From Bacteroidota bacterium (GTDB lineage: Bacteria > Bacteroidota > Bacteroidia > Bacteroidales > VadinHA17): DNA of 6,784 bases. The translations under genes were made by a program, and so were the position numbers. How positions within the stretch are numbered: the stretch's first letter is position 1; every line of letters starts with the position of its first letter. The stretch is taken from contig JAUVHQ010000115.1 of assembly GCA_030593185.1 (NCBI GenBank), forward strand, positions 1 through 6,784, in the 5' to 3' direction. The notes below the pieces were generated by a model. It did no database searches, was not told the DNA's origin, and worked only from the letters and a program-made list of their open reading frames with translations. Positions 1 to 6,150 of this stretch are shown piece by piece.

Positions 1-1073
1 ATATGCCTGATTTTGAAGATAATTATAACCTGAACCTGGTTAATAATGAAATAAGTTCATGCGGAAAAGCAAAGATCATTCAGGACATTCCTATCAAGAT
101 TAAAGAAACAAACCTTGGAGAGCCAATAAATAATTCTTCAGCCAATTATAATCCTGTCATATCACAGGATGAAAATATTATTGTATTCATGACAGATTTG
201 AAGTTTTATAACGCTATATATCAATCGAAAAAAATAAACGGACAATGGACTGATCCTGAAAATATTACACCCCAGGTTGGTTCGGATGGTGATGTTGTCC
301 CTACATGTCTTTCTTATGATGGGAAAGAGTTGTTCCTGGTAAAAGGCAGTAATAACAACCGGGATATATATATAAGTAAGTTTAAAGACGGATGGTGGAC
401 AAATATGGAACCGCTGGGTGAAAATATAAATTCAAACCATGCTGAAACTCATGCCACTGTTTCTTCTGACGGGTATACTCTGTATTTTACCAGTAACAGG
501 AAAGGGGGCGAGGGGGAACTGGATATATATAGTTCAAAGAAAATGAAAAACGGGCAATGGGGACCCGCTGAAAACATTGGTTCCAAAATAAATACCATTT
601 ATAATGAAGAAACTCCTTTCCTTTCTGCTGATGGGAAGATACTCTATTTTAGTTCGGAGGGACATTATAACATGGGAGGTTTTGACATATTTTACTCGGG
701 ATTGAAAGAAAACGGTAAATGGGACAATCCGACAAACATCGGATATCCGGTAAATACAACCAGTGATAATATTTTTTACAATCCTGTAGGAAATAGATAC
801 ATTGGTTATATATCAAAAATCAGCCGTGAGGGATTTGGCAATAAGGATATCTACAGGATTTTGATCATACCTGATGAAAAGAAACCTGTGAGTGAGTTTT
901 CAGGACCTGTTGATATGAATGGCAAAACCCTGGTGATAGATAAGGATTTCAATATCAAAATTATAGATAAACTAACTAACAAAGTTATTGCTACAATATA
1001 TTATGACAAAGCAAAAGGCAAATTCACTTATTTAAATGAATCAGGAAATTATTACTTTAAATATGAAGAATAG
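1..1073 (+). CDS. PD40 beta-propeller envelope protein (PorE-like), 5' end outside window
   Basis: The reading frame is open from the left edge to TAG at 1071-1073. The ATG at position 3 is probably internal: residues 17-40 from it (ISSCGKAK ... LGEPIN) align with residues 154-180 of the next gene (IMACKNAK ... LGEKIN), so about 137 residues including signal peptide and TPRs should lie upstream. Residues about 44-287 form a five-bladed PD40/WD40-like propeller, with blade motifs such as YFTSNR (161-166), YFSSEGH (215-221) and DIYS/DIFY ends. Over the best 100 residues about half the positions match the next protein by eye. Residues about 293-356 begin a carboxypeptidase-regulatory-like domain that stops at the GNYYFKYEE strand. 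No OmpA or SPOR domain follows, so the protein is short at its C-terminus compared with its neighbour. By family it should be a periplasmic or outer-membrane-associated protein; its specific role is unknown. It could be a degraded paralogue. Confidence 0.85.
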   Translation, partial: MPDFEDNYNLNLVNNEISSCGKAKIIQDIPIKIKETNLGEPINNSSANYNPVISQDENIIVFMTDLKFYNAIYQSKKINGQWTDPENITPQVGSDGDVVPTCLSYDGKELFLVKGSNNNRDIYISKFKDGWWTNMEPLGENINSNHAETHATVSSDGYTLYFTSNRKGGEGELDIYSSKKMKNGQWGPAENIGSKINTIYNEETPFLSADGKILYFSSEGHYNMGGFDIFYSGLKENGKWDNPTNIGYPVNTTSDNIFYNPVGNRYIGYISKISREGFGNKDIYRILIIPDEKKPVSEFSGPVDMNGKTLVIDKDFNIKIIDKLTNKVIATIYYDKAKGKFTYLNESGNYYFKYEE

Positions 1074-1129
1074 TCCTTTAATGTATTTCAAGGTTTAGAG
1101 GAATCATTATAAAACAATGTTTTAAACAA

Positions 1130-1137
1130 TATATTTG
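1130..1137 (+). promoter_or_regulatory. Candidate Bacteroidota -7 promoter element
   Basis: TATATTTG matches the Bacteroidota sigma-70-type -7 consensus TAnnTTTG exactly. It lies 22 bases before the ATG at 1160, which would give a short leader of about 16 bases. No convincing TTTG -33 element is seen 19-21 bases upstream. The second paralogue may therefore have its own transcript rather than depend only on read-through from the first. A single 8-base match in AT-rich DNA is weak support. Confidence 0.35.
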
Positions 1138-1159
1138 TTCATATTTAGATTATTCAGGT

Positions 1160-3091
1160 ATGAGAAAAATATTTTACTTATTTGCTGTTTTCGTCTGGCT
1201 TAGCATGTCTGTGTCACTTGCCCAGAGCAAGTCCCAGATGAGAGATTTCTTTATTGTAGCCGAATCTCACTATTTATACGGTGAATATGAAAAGGCTAAT
1301 GAAATATATATGGTTTTAAACCAGATGATGCCTGAAAATGCCAATATTCAATATAAGATAGGTAATTGTTACCTAAATATACCTCATGAAAAGACAAAAG
1401 CCATTCCCTTCCTTCAAAGTGCCATAACAAATGCTGAATATGGAGCCAAAATAACACGGTTCAATGAAAAAAGGGCACCATTGGATGCATATTTTTCACT
1501 TGGAAACGCATTCCGGATCAATAACAACCTTGATAAAGCCATCTTAACATATGCAAAGTTCAAGGATCTGTTATCAGGTGAGGGTAGAATGGTTAACTCC
1601 GATTTTGTTGATCAGGAGATTATGGCATGTAAAAATGCAAAAAAAATAATGGAAACCCCACTGGATTTTACTAAGAAAACCCTTGGGGAAAAAATAAATA
1701 TTGTTGCTATTAATTACAAACCGGCTGTTTCAGGAGATGGGAATACTATAGTTTATACATGTGATATGGGAGAGGAAAATTCTATTTATATGTCACAGAA
1801 AGTTAGTGGTAAGTGGGGCCCTCCAACCGAAATAACCAGTCAGCTCTCAAATCAAAGAGATATCTCATCTTCCTCTCTGAATTATGATGGCACACAATTA
1901 TTCATCTACAAAGCGGATGACTTTGTTGGAAATATTTATGTAAGTAATTATTCCGATGGTTCCTGGAGCAAGATAATGAAGCTTAACAATAACATCAATA
2001 CAAAATATTACGAGTCACATGCAAGTGTCAGTAAAGATGGTAATACATTATTCTTTACCAGTAACCGGGATGAAGGAGAAGGAGGATCAGACATTTATCT
2101 GTCTGAATTACAATCTGATGGAACATGGGGTCCTGCTAATAATCTTGGTGCTTCAATAAATACGCCTTTCAATGAAGACACTCCTTTCCTAACCAATAAT
2201 GATTCTATCCTGTTTTTCAGCTCCGAAGGCCATTACACCATAGGAGGATACGATATATTTAAGGCAAAAAAGAAGAACAACATCTGGCAAAAACCTGAAA
2301 ATATAGGTTATCCAATTAATACCACCGATGATGACCTATTCTTCCAGCCCCTTGGAGATGGAACAACTGCTTATTATTCAATGCTTACAGGTTATAAAGA
2401 GAAAGAAATATTCAAAATAAATCTCTTCACGAAGAAAATTGAACTTGTTTTTGAAATTAGAGGAATAATAAGTGTACCGGATCCTGCATTTTTGTTTAAT
2501 GAGGATTTCCCAATCAGTCTTATTGATACCATCAGTAACGATACTATTGACGTAAGTTACCCGAATAAATCTACCGGTCTGTACAATTTTATTACTGGTA
2601 CTGGAGATTATGAACTTATTTATGAAGGGATAGGTTATTTCAAACAAACTAAAGAACTTTCCCTTGATGAGGATAGTCCGGAGTCTGTAATAAATATAGA
2701 TGTCAGACTGGAACCTGATAGTACGTTTGTTGAAAAGAAACCTGTACATGTCATAATAGACTTCTCAAAGGTAACTGTAGTCGAATCAATTGACTCTTCA
2801 TTACTCATTACAGATGTTGAAACAAAAGATGTTGATGCAACTGATGAAGACAACAGAGAGATTTTATACTTTACCGTTCAACTTATGGCACTTTATAACC
2901 CTGTTGATATTTCTTTTTTTATTGGACTTGATGATGTGAAAGTTCTTTTCGGAAAAGACCTGTTTTATCGTTATACTACAGGCAGACTAAGAACTCTTGA
3001 AGAAGCTGAACAACATAGAACGGACATAATAAATATGGGATATCCTGAACAAATATTTATTAAAAAAGTTTATCGGCAAACTGTTGAATAA
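1160..3091 (+). CDS. TPR - PD40 propeller - CRD - SPOR envelope protein (PorE-like architecture)
   Basis: A complete 643-residue protein. Residues 1-21 are a Sec signal peptide (MRK, hydrophobic core, SLA|Q cleavage); there is no lipobox cysteine. TPR-like helices occupy about 28-62, 63-95 and 107-138. Five PD40/WD40-like blades span about 184-422 (FFTSNR 298-303, FFSSEGH 352-358, YYSML 405-409). A carboxypeptidase-regulatory-like beta domain covers about 428-518. An acidic linker precedes a SPOR-like domain at 568-638 (YFTVQLMALYNPVD, FYRYTTGRL, LEEAEQHR, NMGY). Known PorE proteins, linked to the type IX secretion system, have the same TPR-propeller-CRD order but end in a peptidoglycan-binding OmpA domain. 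Here a SPOR-like module, also a potential peptidoglycan binder, takes that place. The inferred role is a periplasmic scaffold anchoring an envelope complex to the cell wall. The ATG at 1160 is chosen because it starts the signal peptide. The gene follows its paralogue after 86 bases. Confidence 0.9.
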   Translation: MRKIFYLFAVFVWLSMSVSLAQSKSQMRDFFIVAESHYLYGEYEKANEIYMVLNQMMPENANIQYKIGNCYLNIPHEKTKAIPFLQSAITNAEYGAKITRFNEKRAPLDAYFSLGNAFRINNNLDKAILTYAKFKDLLSGEGRMVNSDFVDQEIMACKNAKKIMETPLDFTKKTLGEKINIVAINYKPAVSGDGNTIVYTCDMGEENSIYMSQKVSGKWGPPTEITSQLSNQRDISSSSLNYDGTQLFIYKADDFVGNIYVSNYSDGSWSKIMKLNNNINTKYYESHASVSKDGNTLFFTSNRDEGEGGSDIYLSELQSDGTWGPANNLGASINTPFNEDTPFLTNNDSILFFSSEGHYTIGGYDIFKAKKKNNIWQKPENIGYPINTTDDDLFFQPLGDGTTAYYSMLTGYKEKEIFKINLFTKKIELVFEIRGIISVPDPAFLFNEDFPISLIDTISNDTIDVSYPNKSTGLYNFITGTGDYELIYEGIGYFKQTKELSLDEDSPESVINIDVRLEPDSTFVEKKPVHVIIDFSKVTVVESIDSSLLITDVETKDVDATDEDNREILYFTVQLMALYNPVDISFFIGLDDVKVLFGKDLFYRYTTGRLRTLEEAEQHRTDIINMGYPEQIFIKKVYRQTVE

Positions 3092-3119
3092 TAGAAGTAG
3101 GAAGTAAAAAGAAAAAAGT

Positions 3120-3257
3120 AAGGAGTTTATGAGTTTATAAGTTTAGGGGTTAAGAAGTTTTTTTTCTAAACAGACCATTGATACTTATCTGTTTAGGTAT
3201 CACATTAACATCTTACAAATAAACTCATTAACAAATCAACAAATAAACTTTCACATA
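3120..3257 (+). repeat. Intergenic imperfect-hairpin repeat element, copy A (long form)
   Basis: The left arm is built of 8-base units of the type AGTTTATR (3124-3131, 3132-3139, 3140-3147). The right arm is built of units of the type AATAAACT (3218-3225, 3242-3249) with AATCAACA between them (3234-3241). Positions 3125-3145 pair with 3220-3240 at 16 of 21 positions, so the element can fold into a long imperfect stem around a 74-base centre. Copy B at about 6151-6250 has the same arms in the same orientation, including an identical TCTTACAAATAAACT run (3211-3225) and ACAAATCAACAAATAAAC run (3231-3248). The element starts about 30 bases after the stop codon of the SPOR gene and runs almost to the GNAT start. 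Nothing in it is coding. It resembles a small dispersed or MITE-like repeat, but no target-site duplication is evident. Confidence 0.7.
3166..3196 (+). repeat. Nested 9-bp perfect inverted repeat inside copy A
   Basis: CTAAACAGA (3166-3174) is the exact reverse complement of TCTGTTTAG (3188-3196), with a 13-base loop, directly after a run of eight T (3158-3165). An alternative stem overlaps it: TGATAC (3179-3184) with GTATCA (3197-3202), so the two cannot form together. The segment is missing from copy B, where the sequence passes from the left arm to the TGTTTA-like stretch with about 38 fewer bases. There is no T run after the stem on the + strand, so an intrinsic terminator for the upstream gene is not well supported. 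Confidence 0.5.
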
Positions 3258-3275
3258 AAGATAATCTCCAGACAA

Positions 3276-3821
3276 TTGGATAAAAACTATCTAAAGAACA
3301 AAAATATATCACTCAGAGCCCCTGAGCCGGAAGATCTTGAATTACTCTACGAATGGGAAAATAACACTTCTGTATGGCAGGCAGGCAATACCACTTCACC
3401 TTTTTCAAAGTATATTCTCAAGCAATTTATTGAGAATTCGCATAAAGACATCTATGAAACCAGGCAACAACGGTTTATGATCGATCTGCAAAGTAAAACA
3501 CCTGTGCAAACTATAGGAACAATTGATCTCTTTGATTATGATCCATTTCATGAAAGAGCAGGTATTGGTATTCTTATAATGAATAAGGAACTCCGGCAAA
3601 TTGGTTATGCATCTGAAGCCCTACAGGCCCTGATCAACTACTCTTTTGAAATCCTGAGGCTACATCAATTATTTGCTAATGTAGAAGTAGAGAATACAGC
3701 AAGTCTTAAGCTATTCGAAAAACACGGATTCAGGATCACAGGAGAAAAAAAAGAGTGGAATAAAACACCTGCCGGAAGAAAAAATGAATATTTTCTTCAA
3801 CTTCTTAATACTGACAATTAG
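3276..3821 (+). CDS. GNAT family N-acetyltransferase (RimJ/RimL-like)
   Basis: A 181-residue protein of the Acetyltransf_3 type, which transfers acetyl from acetyl-CoA to an amine of a protein or small molecule; the substrate cannot be read from sequence. The N-terminus ISLRAPEPEDLELLYEWEN (11-29) is the typical beta1-alpha1 opening. The acetyl-CoA pyrophosphate loop (Q/RxxGxG/A) is R107-Q-I-G110-Y-A112. The late GNAT motif NTASLKLFEKHGF is at 140-152. The protein is full length and apparently intact. The start used is TTG at 3276-3278: the frame is open upstream to a TAG at 3144-3146 but has no ATG, and this start gives the usual N-terminal length for the family. There is no Shine-Dalgarno site or good promoter match, and the repeat element lies just upstream. 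It converges with the next gene across 2 bases. Confidence 0.87.
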   Translation: MDKNYLKNKNISLRAPEPEDLELLYEWENNTSVWQAGNTTSPFSKYILKQFIENSHKDIYETRQQRFMIDLQSKTPVQTIGTIDLFDYDPFHERAGIGILIMNKELRQIGYASEALQALINYSFEILRLHQLFANVEVENTASLKLFEKHGFRITGEKKEWNKTPAGRKNEYFLQLLNTDN

Positions 3822-3823
3822 AA

Positions 3824-4273
3824 TTATATCTCTTCAAAACCGGGTATTTCATTCATGAAAGAAAAGGATTTTTGTTTATAATCCATCTTGCAACAATAAT
3901 GTTGCAATCCATTAGTCACTATTAAGAAGTCAACTTTAAAACTTAAATTATATCTTGCCACCTGCTCAAAAACAACCTGACTGATCGTCACTTTAGGAGA
4001 TTTGCATTCGACAAGTACTTTGGGTTGCCCGTTCCTGTTAAATAATGCAATATCCGCTCTTTTTGAAAGCCGGTTCAATTTAAAAAACATCTCAACCCGT
4101 ACCAACGATTGAATGTAACCTTTTTCATTTATCAGGTAACGTATAAAGTTTTGCCTTACCCACTCTTCTGGTGTTAGCAAGACATATTTCTTTCTTATTA
4201 TATCGAAAATATACTTTTTATTTTCTTTTACAGTATACCTGAAATCATATGGCGGTAAGCTTAAATTCTCCAA
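3824..4273 (-). CDS. Stand-alone HsdR N-terminal-like PD-(D/E)XK protein
   Basis: A 149-residue protein matching the free-standing 'type I restriction enzyme R protein N terminus' family (HsdR_N_2). The nuclease-fold signature is intact: D74 in KRADIALF, the E89-C-K91 (E/D)xK motif in VLVECKSP, and Q104-V-A-R-Y108 matching the QxxxY motif of type I R subunits. E36 and E61 are further possible acidic residues. The N-terminal FDIIRKKYVLLTPEEWVRQ (23-41) is characteristic of the Bacteroidota version. There is no helicase domain and no HsdM or HsdS nearby, so this is not a restriction system. Its function is unknown; DNA binding or cleavage tied to replication or repair is an inference from the fold and from holA nearby. 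The start is TTG at 4271-4273, the only usual start codon before the upstream in-frame stop at 4289-4291. It is divergent from amn and convergent with the GNAT gene. Confidence 0.85.
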   Translation of the reverse strand: MENLSLPPYDFRYTVKENKKYIFDIIRKKYVLLTPEEWVRQNFIRYLINEKGYIQSLVRVEMFFKLNRLSKRADIALFNRNGQPKVLVECKSPKVTISQVVFEQVARYNLSFKVDFLIVTNGLQHYCCKMDYKQKSFSFMNEIPGFEEI

Positions 4274-4292
4274 ATTGTATACTTGTTTTTAC

Positions 4293-4300
4293 TATCTTCG
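4293..4300 (+). promoter_or_regulatory. Candidate -7 element for the amn-holA operon
   Basis: TATCTTCG is a one-mismatch match to TAnnTTTG, in the TATCTT form often seen in Bacteroidota promoters. It would place the start of transcription near 4307 and give a leader of about 46 bases before the amn ATG. The nearest upstream TTG (4275-4277) is only 15 bases away, shorter than the usual 19-21, so the -33 element is unconvincing. No better match lies between here and amn. Confidence 0.4.
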
Positions 4301-4308
4301 CAAAAATA
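4301..4308 (-). promoter_or_regulatory. Candidate -7 element for the HsdR-N-like gene
   Basis: On the minus strand this reads TATTTTTG, an exact TAnnTTTG match. Transcription would begin near 4295, about 22 bases before the TTG start at 4273. CAAA at 4324-4327 (TTTG on the minus strand) lies 15 bases upstream and CAA at 4332-4334 lies 23 bases upstream, neither at ideal spacing. The element abuts the opposite-strand candidate at 4293-4300. Confidence 0.4.
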
Positions 4309-4352
4309 ACTTATTCTTTTTTACAAAGAGTCAATAATTTGAAATATGTGTA

Positions 4353-5123
4353 ATGAAAACAAAAAAAGAAATAGTTGAAAACTGGTTACCACGGTATACA
4401 GGTATTGATCTCAATAGTTTTGGCAAGTACATATTACTAACAAATTTTTCATATTATGTTGAATTATTCGCCCGCTGGTGTAATGTACCGATAAAAGGGA
4501 CAAAAGAAAATATGATAAATGCAACCGCCAGGGGTATTACAATCATTGACTTTGGAATGGGAAGTGCTAATGCTGCAACAATAATGGATCTGTTAAGTGC
4601 AATTCACCCAAAAGCTGTCCTTTTTCTTGGAAAATGCGGAGGACTGAAAAAGAAAAACAAACTTGGCGACCTTATACTCCCTATTGCAGCTATTAGAAGC
4701 GATGGTACTTCAAACGATTATCTCCCTCTCGAAGTCCCTGCGTTACCTGCTTTTAACCTGCAAAGAGCAGTTTCTTCTGCAATACGGGATCATGGACGTG
4801 ACTACTGGACCGGCACTGTTTTTACAACTAACCGCAGGGTTTGGGAATACGACGAAAGGTTTAAAAAATACCTTAGAAAGACAAAAGCTATGGCAATTGA
4901 TATGGAATCTGCGACTATTTTTACCGTAGGATTCGTCAATGGTATTCCATCAGGCGCACTTCTGTTAGTATCGGACCAACCAATGATTTCAACCGGAATT
5001 AAAACAACAAAAAGTGATAAAAAAGTAACATACAGCTTTGTGGAGGAACACTTGCAAATCGGAATAGATTCATTGCTGGAATTGATCAATAAAGGTTCTT
5101 CAGTGAAACATCTTAAATTTTAA
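4353..5123 (+). CDS. amn: AMP nucleosidase, short Bacteroidota form
   Basis: A cytoplasmic purine-salvage enzyme predicted to hydrolyse AMP to adenine and ribose 5-phosphate. The 256 residues are a single nucleoside phosphorylase/AMP nucleosidase domain. The phosphate-loop region is DFGMGSANA (67-75), followed by the glycine-rich strand FLGKCGGL (91-98). The ribose-binding motif is AIDMESATIF (181-190, with M184-E185). The catalytic aspartate is D208 in LLVSDQP. The enzyme is about half the size of E. coli Amn, lacking its N-terminal regulatory domain, as is usual for the Bacteroidota version. A different nucleoside-cleaving specificity within the superfamily cannot be excluded. The ATG at 4353 gives the normal family start; there is no Shine-Dalgarno site. 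Its stop is 3 bases before holA, which implies one transcript. Confidence 0.9.
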   Translation: MKTKKEIVENWLPRYTGIDLNSFGKYILLTNFSYYVELFARWCNVPIKGTKENMINATARGITIIDFGMGSANAATIMDLLSAIHPKAVLFLGKCGGLKKKNKLGDLILPIAAIRSDGTSNDYLPLEVPALPAFNLQRAVSSAIRDHGRDYWTGTVFTTNRRVWEYDERFKKYLRKTKAMAIDMESATIFTVGFVNGIPSGALLLVSDQPMISTGIKTTKSDKKVTYSFVEEHLQIGIDSLLELINKGSSVKHLKF

Positions 5124-5126
5124 CAA

Positions 5127-6128
5127 ATGACTTACAACCAAATCATTCAGGATCTGGAAGATAAGAATTTTAAACCCATATATTTTCTCCATGGAGAAGA
5201 ACCCTACTACATAGATAAGATAACGAATTATATAGTTGATAATATCCTCTCAGAATCAGAAAAACCATTTAATCAGACTATCTTTTATGGCCGTGACACC
5301 AATGTTCCAACAATAATAAATGCAGCTAAAAAATTCCCTATGATGGCAAATAATCAGGTTGTTATTGTTAAGGAAGCCCAATATCTGGATAAACTTGAAG
5401 ATCTAATTTATTACGTAAAAAGCCCGCTTAAGTCAACCCTTCTGGTTATTGCATACAAATACAAAAAAATTGATAAAAGAAAAAAATTGTATAATATATT
5501 GAAAGAAAATGGCTTGGTGTTCGAATCTAATAAGCTGTATGACAACAAAATACCTGATTGGATAATCAACTATTTGAAGGAACGCAATTATTATATTACT
5601 CCTGAAGCTTCATTATTGTTAACCGAATATCTGGGATCTGATCTCAGTAAGATAGTCGGTGAACTGGAAAAAATATTTATTGCACTTTCACCGGATATCA
5701 AAAAAATTGATCTTGAAACTATTGAAGAAAATATTGGGATAAGCAAAGATTTCAATAATTTTGAACTAACAAATGCTTTATCCGTTAAAGACATTCTTAA
5801 AGCAAATCGTATTGTTAACTATTTTGCAGCAAACCCGAAAAAGAATCCAATTACACTTACTATTTCATCCCTGCATTTCTTTTTCAGCAAGGTTCTGGCC
5901 TACCATTCCTTGAAAAACAAGTCGTCTGCAACAATAGCCTCTGAACTAAAAATTAATCCTTTTTTTGTAAATGAATATAAGAAAGCAGCCAGCAATTACA
6001 GCTCACAGAAACTTGTTGAAATAATTTCATTGCTGAGAGAGTATGATTTGAAATCAAAGGGCTGGGGCAACACCGGTATTGACTCCGGGAATTTGTTAAA
6101 AGAATTGATCTTTAAAATTTTGCATTAG
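5127..6128 (+). CDS. holA: DNA polymerase III subunit delta (clamp loader)
   Basis: The delta subunit of the replicative clamp loader, which opens the beta sliding clamp and works with delta-prime and tau/gamma. The 333 residues are the usual length. The N-terminal AAA+-like domain begins with FKPIYFLHGEEPYYIDKI (15-32), carrying the degenerate, non-ATP-binding P-loop region at G23-E24-E25. The segment KKFPMMANNQVVIVKEAQYL (68-87) corresponds to the beta-clamp contact region, with the hydrophobic pair M72-M73 the likely wedge (inference from E. coli delta). LGSDLSKIVGELEKI (169-183) is a conserved delta motif in the middle domain. The C-terminal collar domain covers about 215-333 and ends in REYDLKSKGWGN (304-315), typical of the family. 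The ATG lies 3 bases after the amn stop, so translation may be coupled. No odd features. Confidence 0.93.
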   Translation: MTYNQIIQDLEDKNFKPIYFLHGEEPYYIDKITNYIVDNILSESEKPFNQTIFYGRDTNVPTIINAAKKFPMMANNQVVIVKEAQYLDKLEDLIYYVKSPLKSTLLVIAYKYKKIDKRKKLYNILKENGLVFESNKLYDNKIPDWIINYLKERNYYITPEASLLLTEYLGSDLSKIVGELEKIFIALSPDIKKIDLETIEENIGISKDFNNFELTNALSVKDILKANRIVNYFAANPKKNPITLTISSLHFFFSKVLAYHSLKNKSSATIASELKINPFFVNEYKKAASNYSSQKLVEIISLLREYDLKSKGWGNTGIDSGNLLKELIFKILH

Positions 6129-6150
6129 TGTGGTGAAGTAATGAGGTGAT

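Noticed and set aside
1110..1124. Inverted repeat TAAAAC/GTTTTA after the first propeller gene as a terminator
   Set aside because: The stem is only 6 bp, nearly all A-T, with a 3-base loop and no T-tract after it; too weak to call.
2378..2853. Two open frames on the minus strand within the SPOR-protein gene
   Set aside because: They lie wholly opposite a well-supported coding region, have no recognisable domains, and their composition is that of an antisense shadow.
3124..3249. Regular short repeats considered as a CRISPR array
   Set aside because: Units are 8 bases with no spacers of constant length, the arms are mutually inverted, and no cas genes are present.
3824..4273. Type I restriction-modification system or defence island
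   Set aside because: Only the N-terminal nuclease-like domain is present, and the neighbours are housekeeping genes; no methylase, specificity or helicase gene is seen.
4346..4378. Ten-codon open frame (ATG TGT AAT ... TGA) overlapping the amn start, a possible regulatory leader peptide
   Set aside because: It has no ribosome-binding site, no codon pattern and no attenuator stem; such short frames are expected by chance in AT-rich DNA.
4663..5089. Open frames in another + frame and on the minus strand inside amn
   Set aside because: Both overlap the conserved catalytic core of AMP nucleosidase and show no family features of their own.
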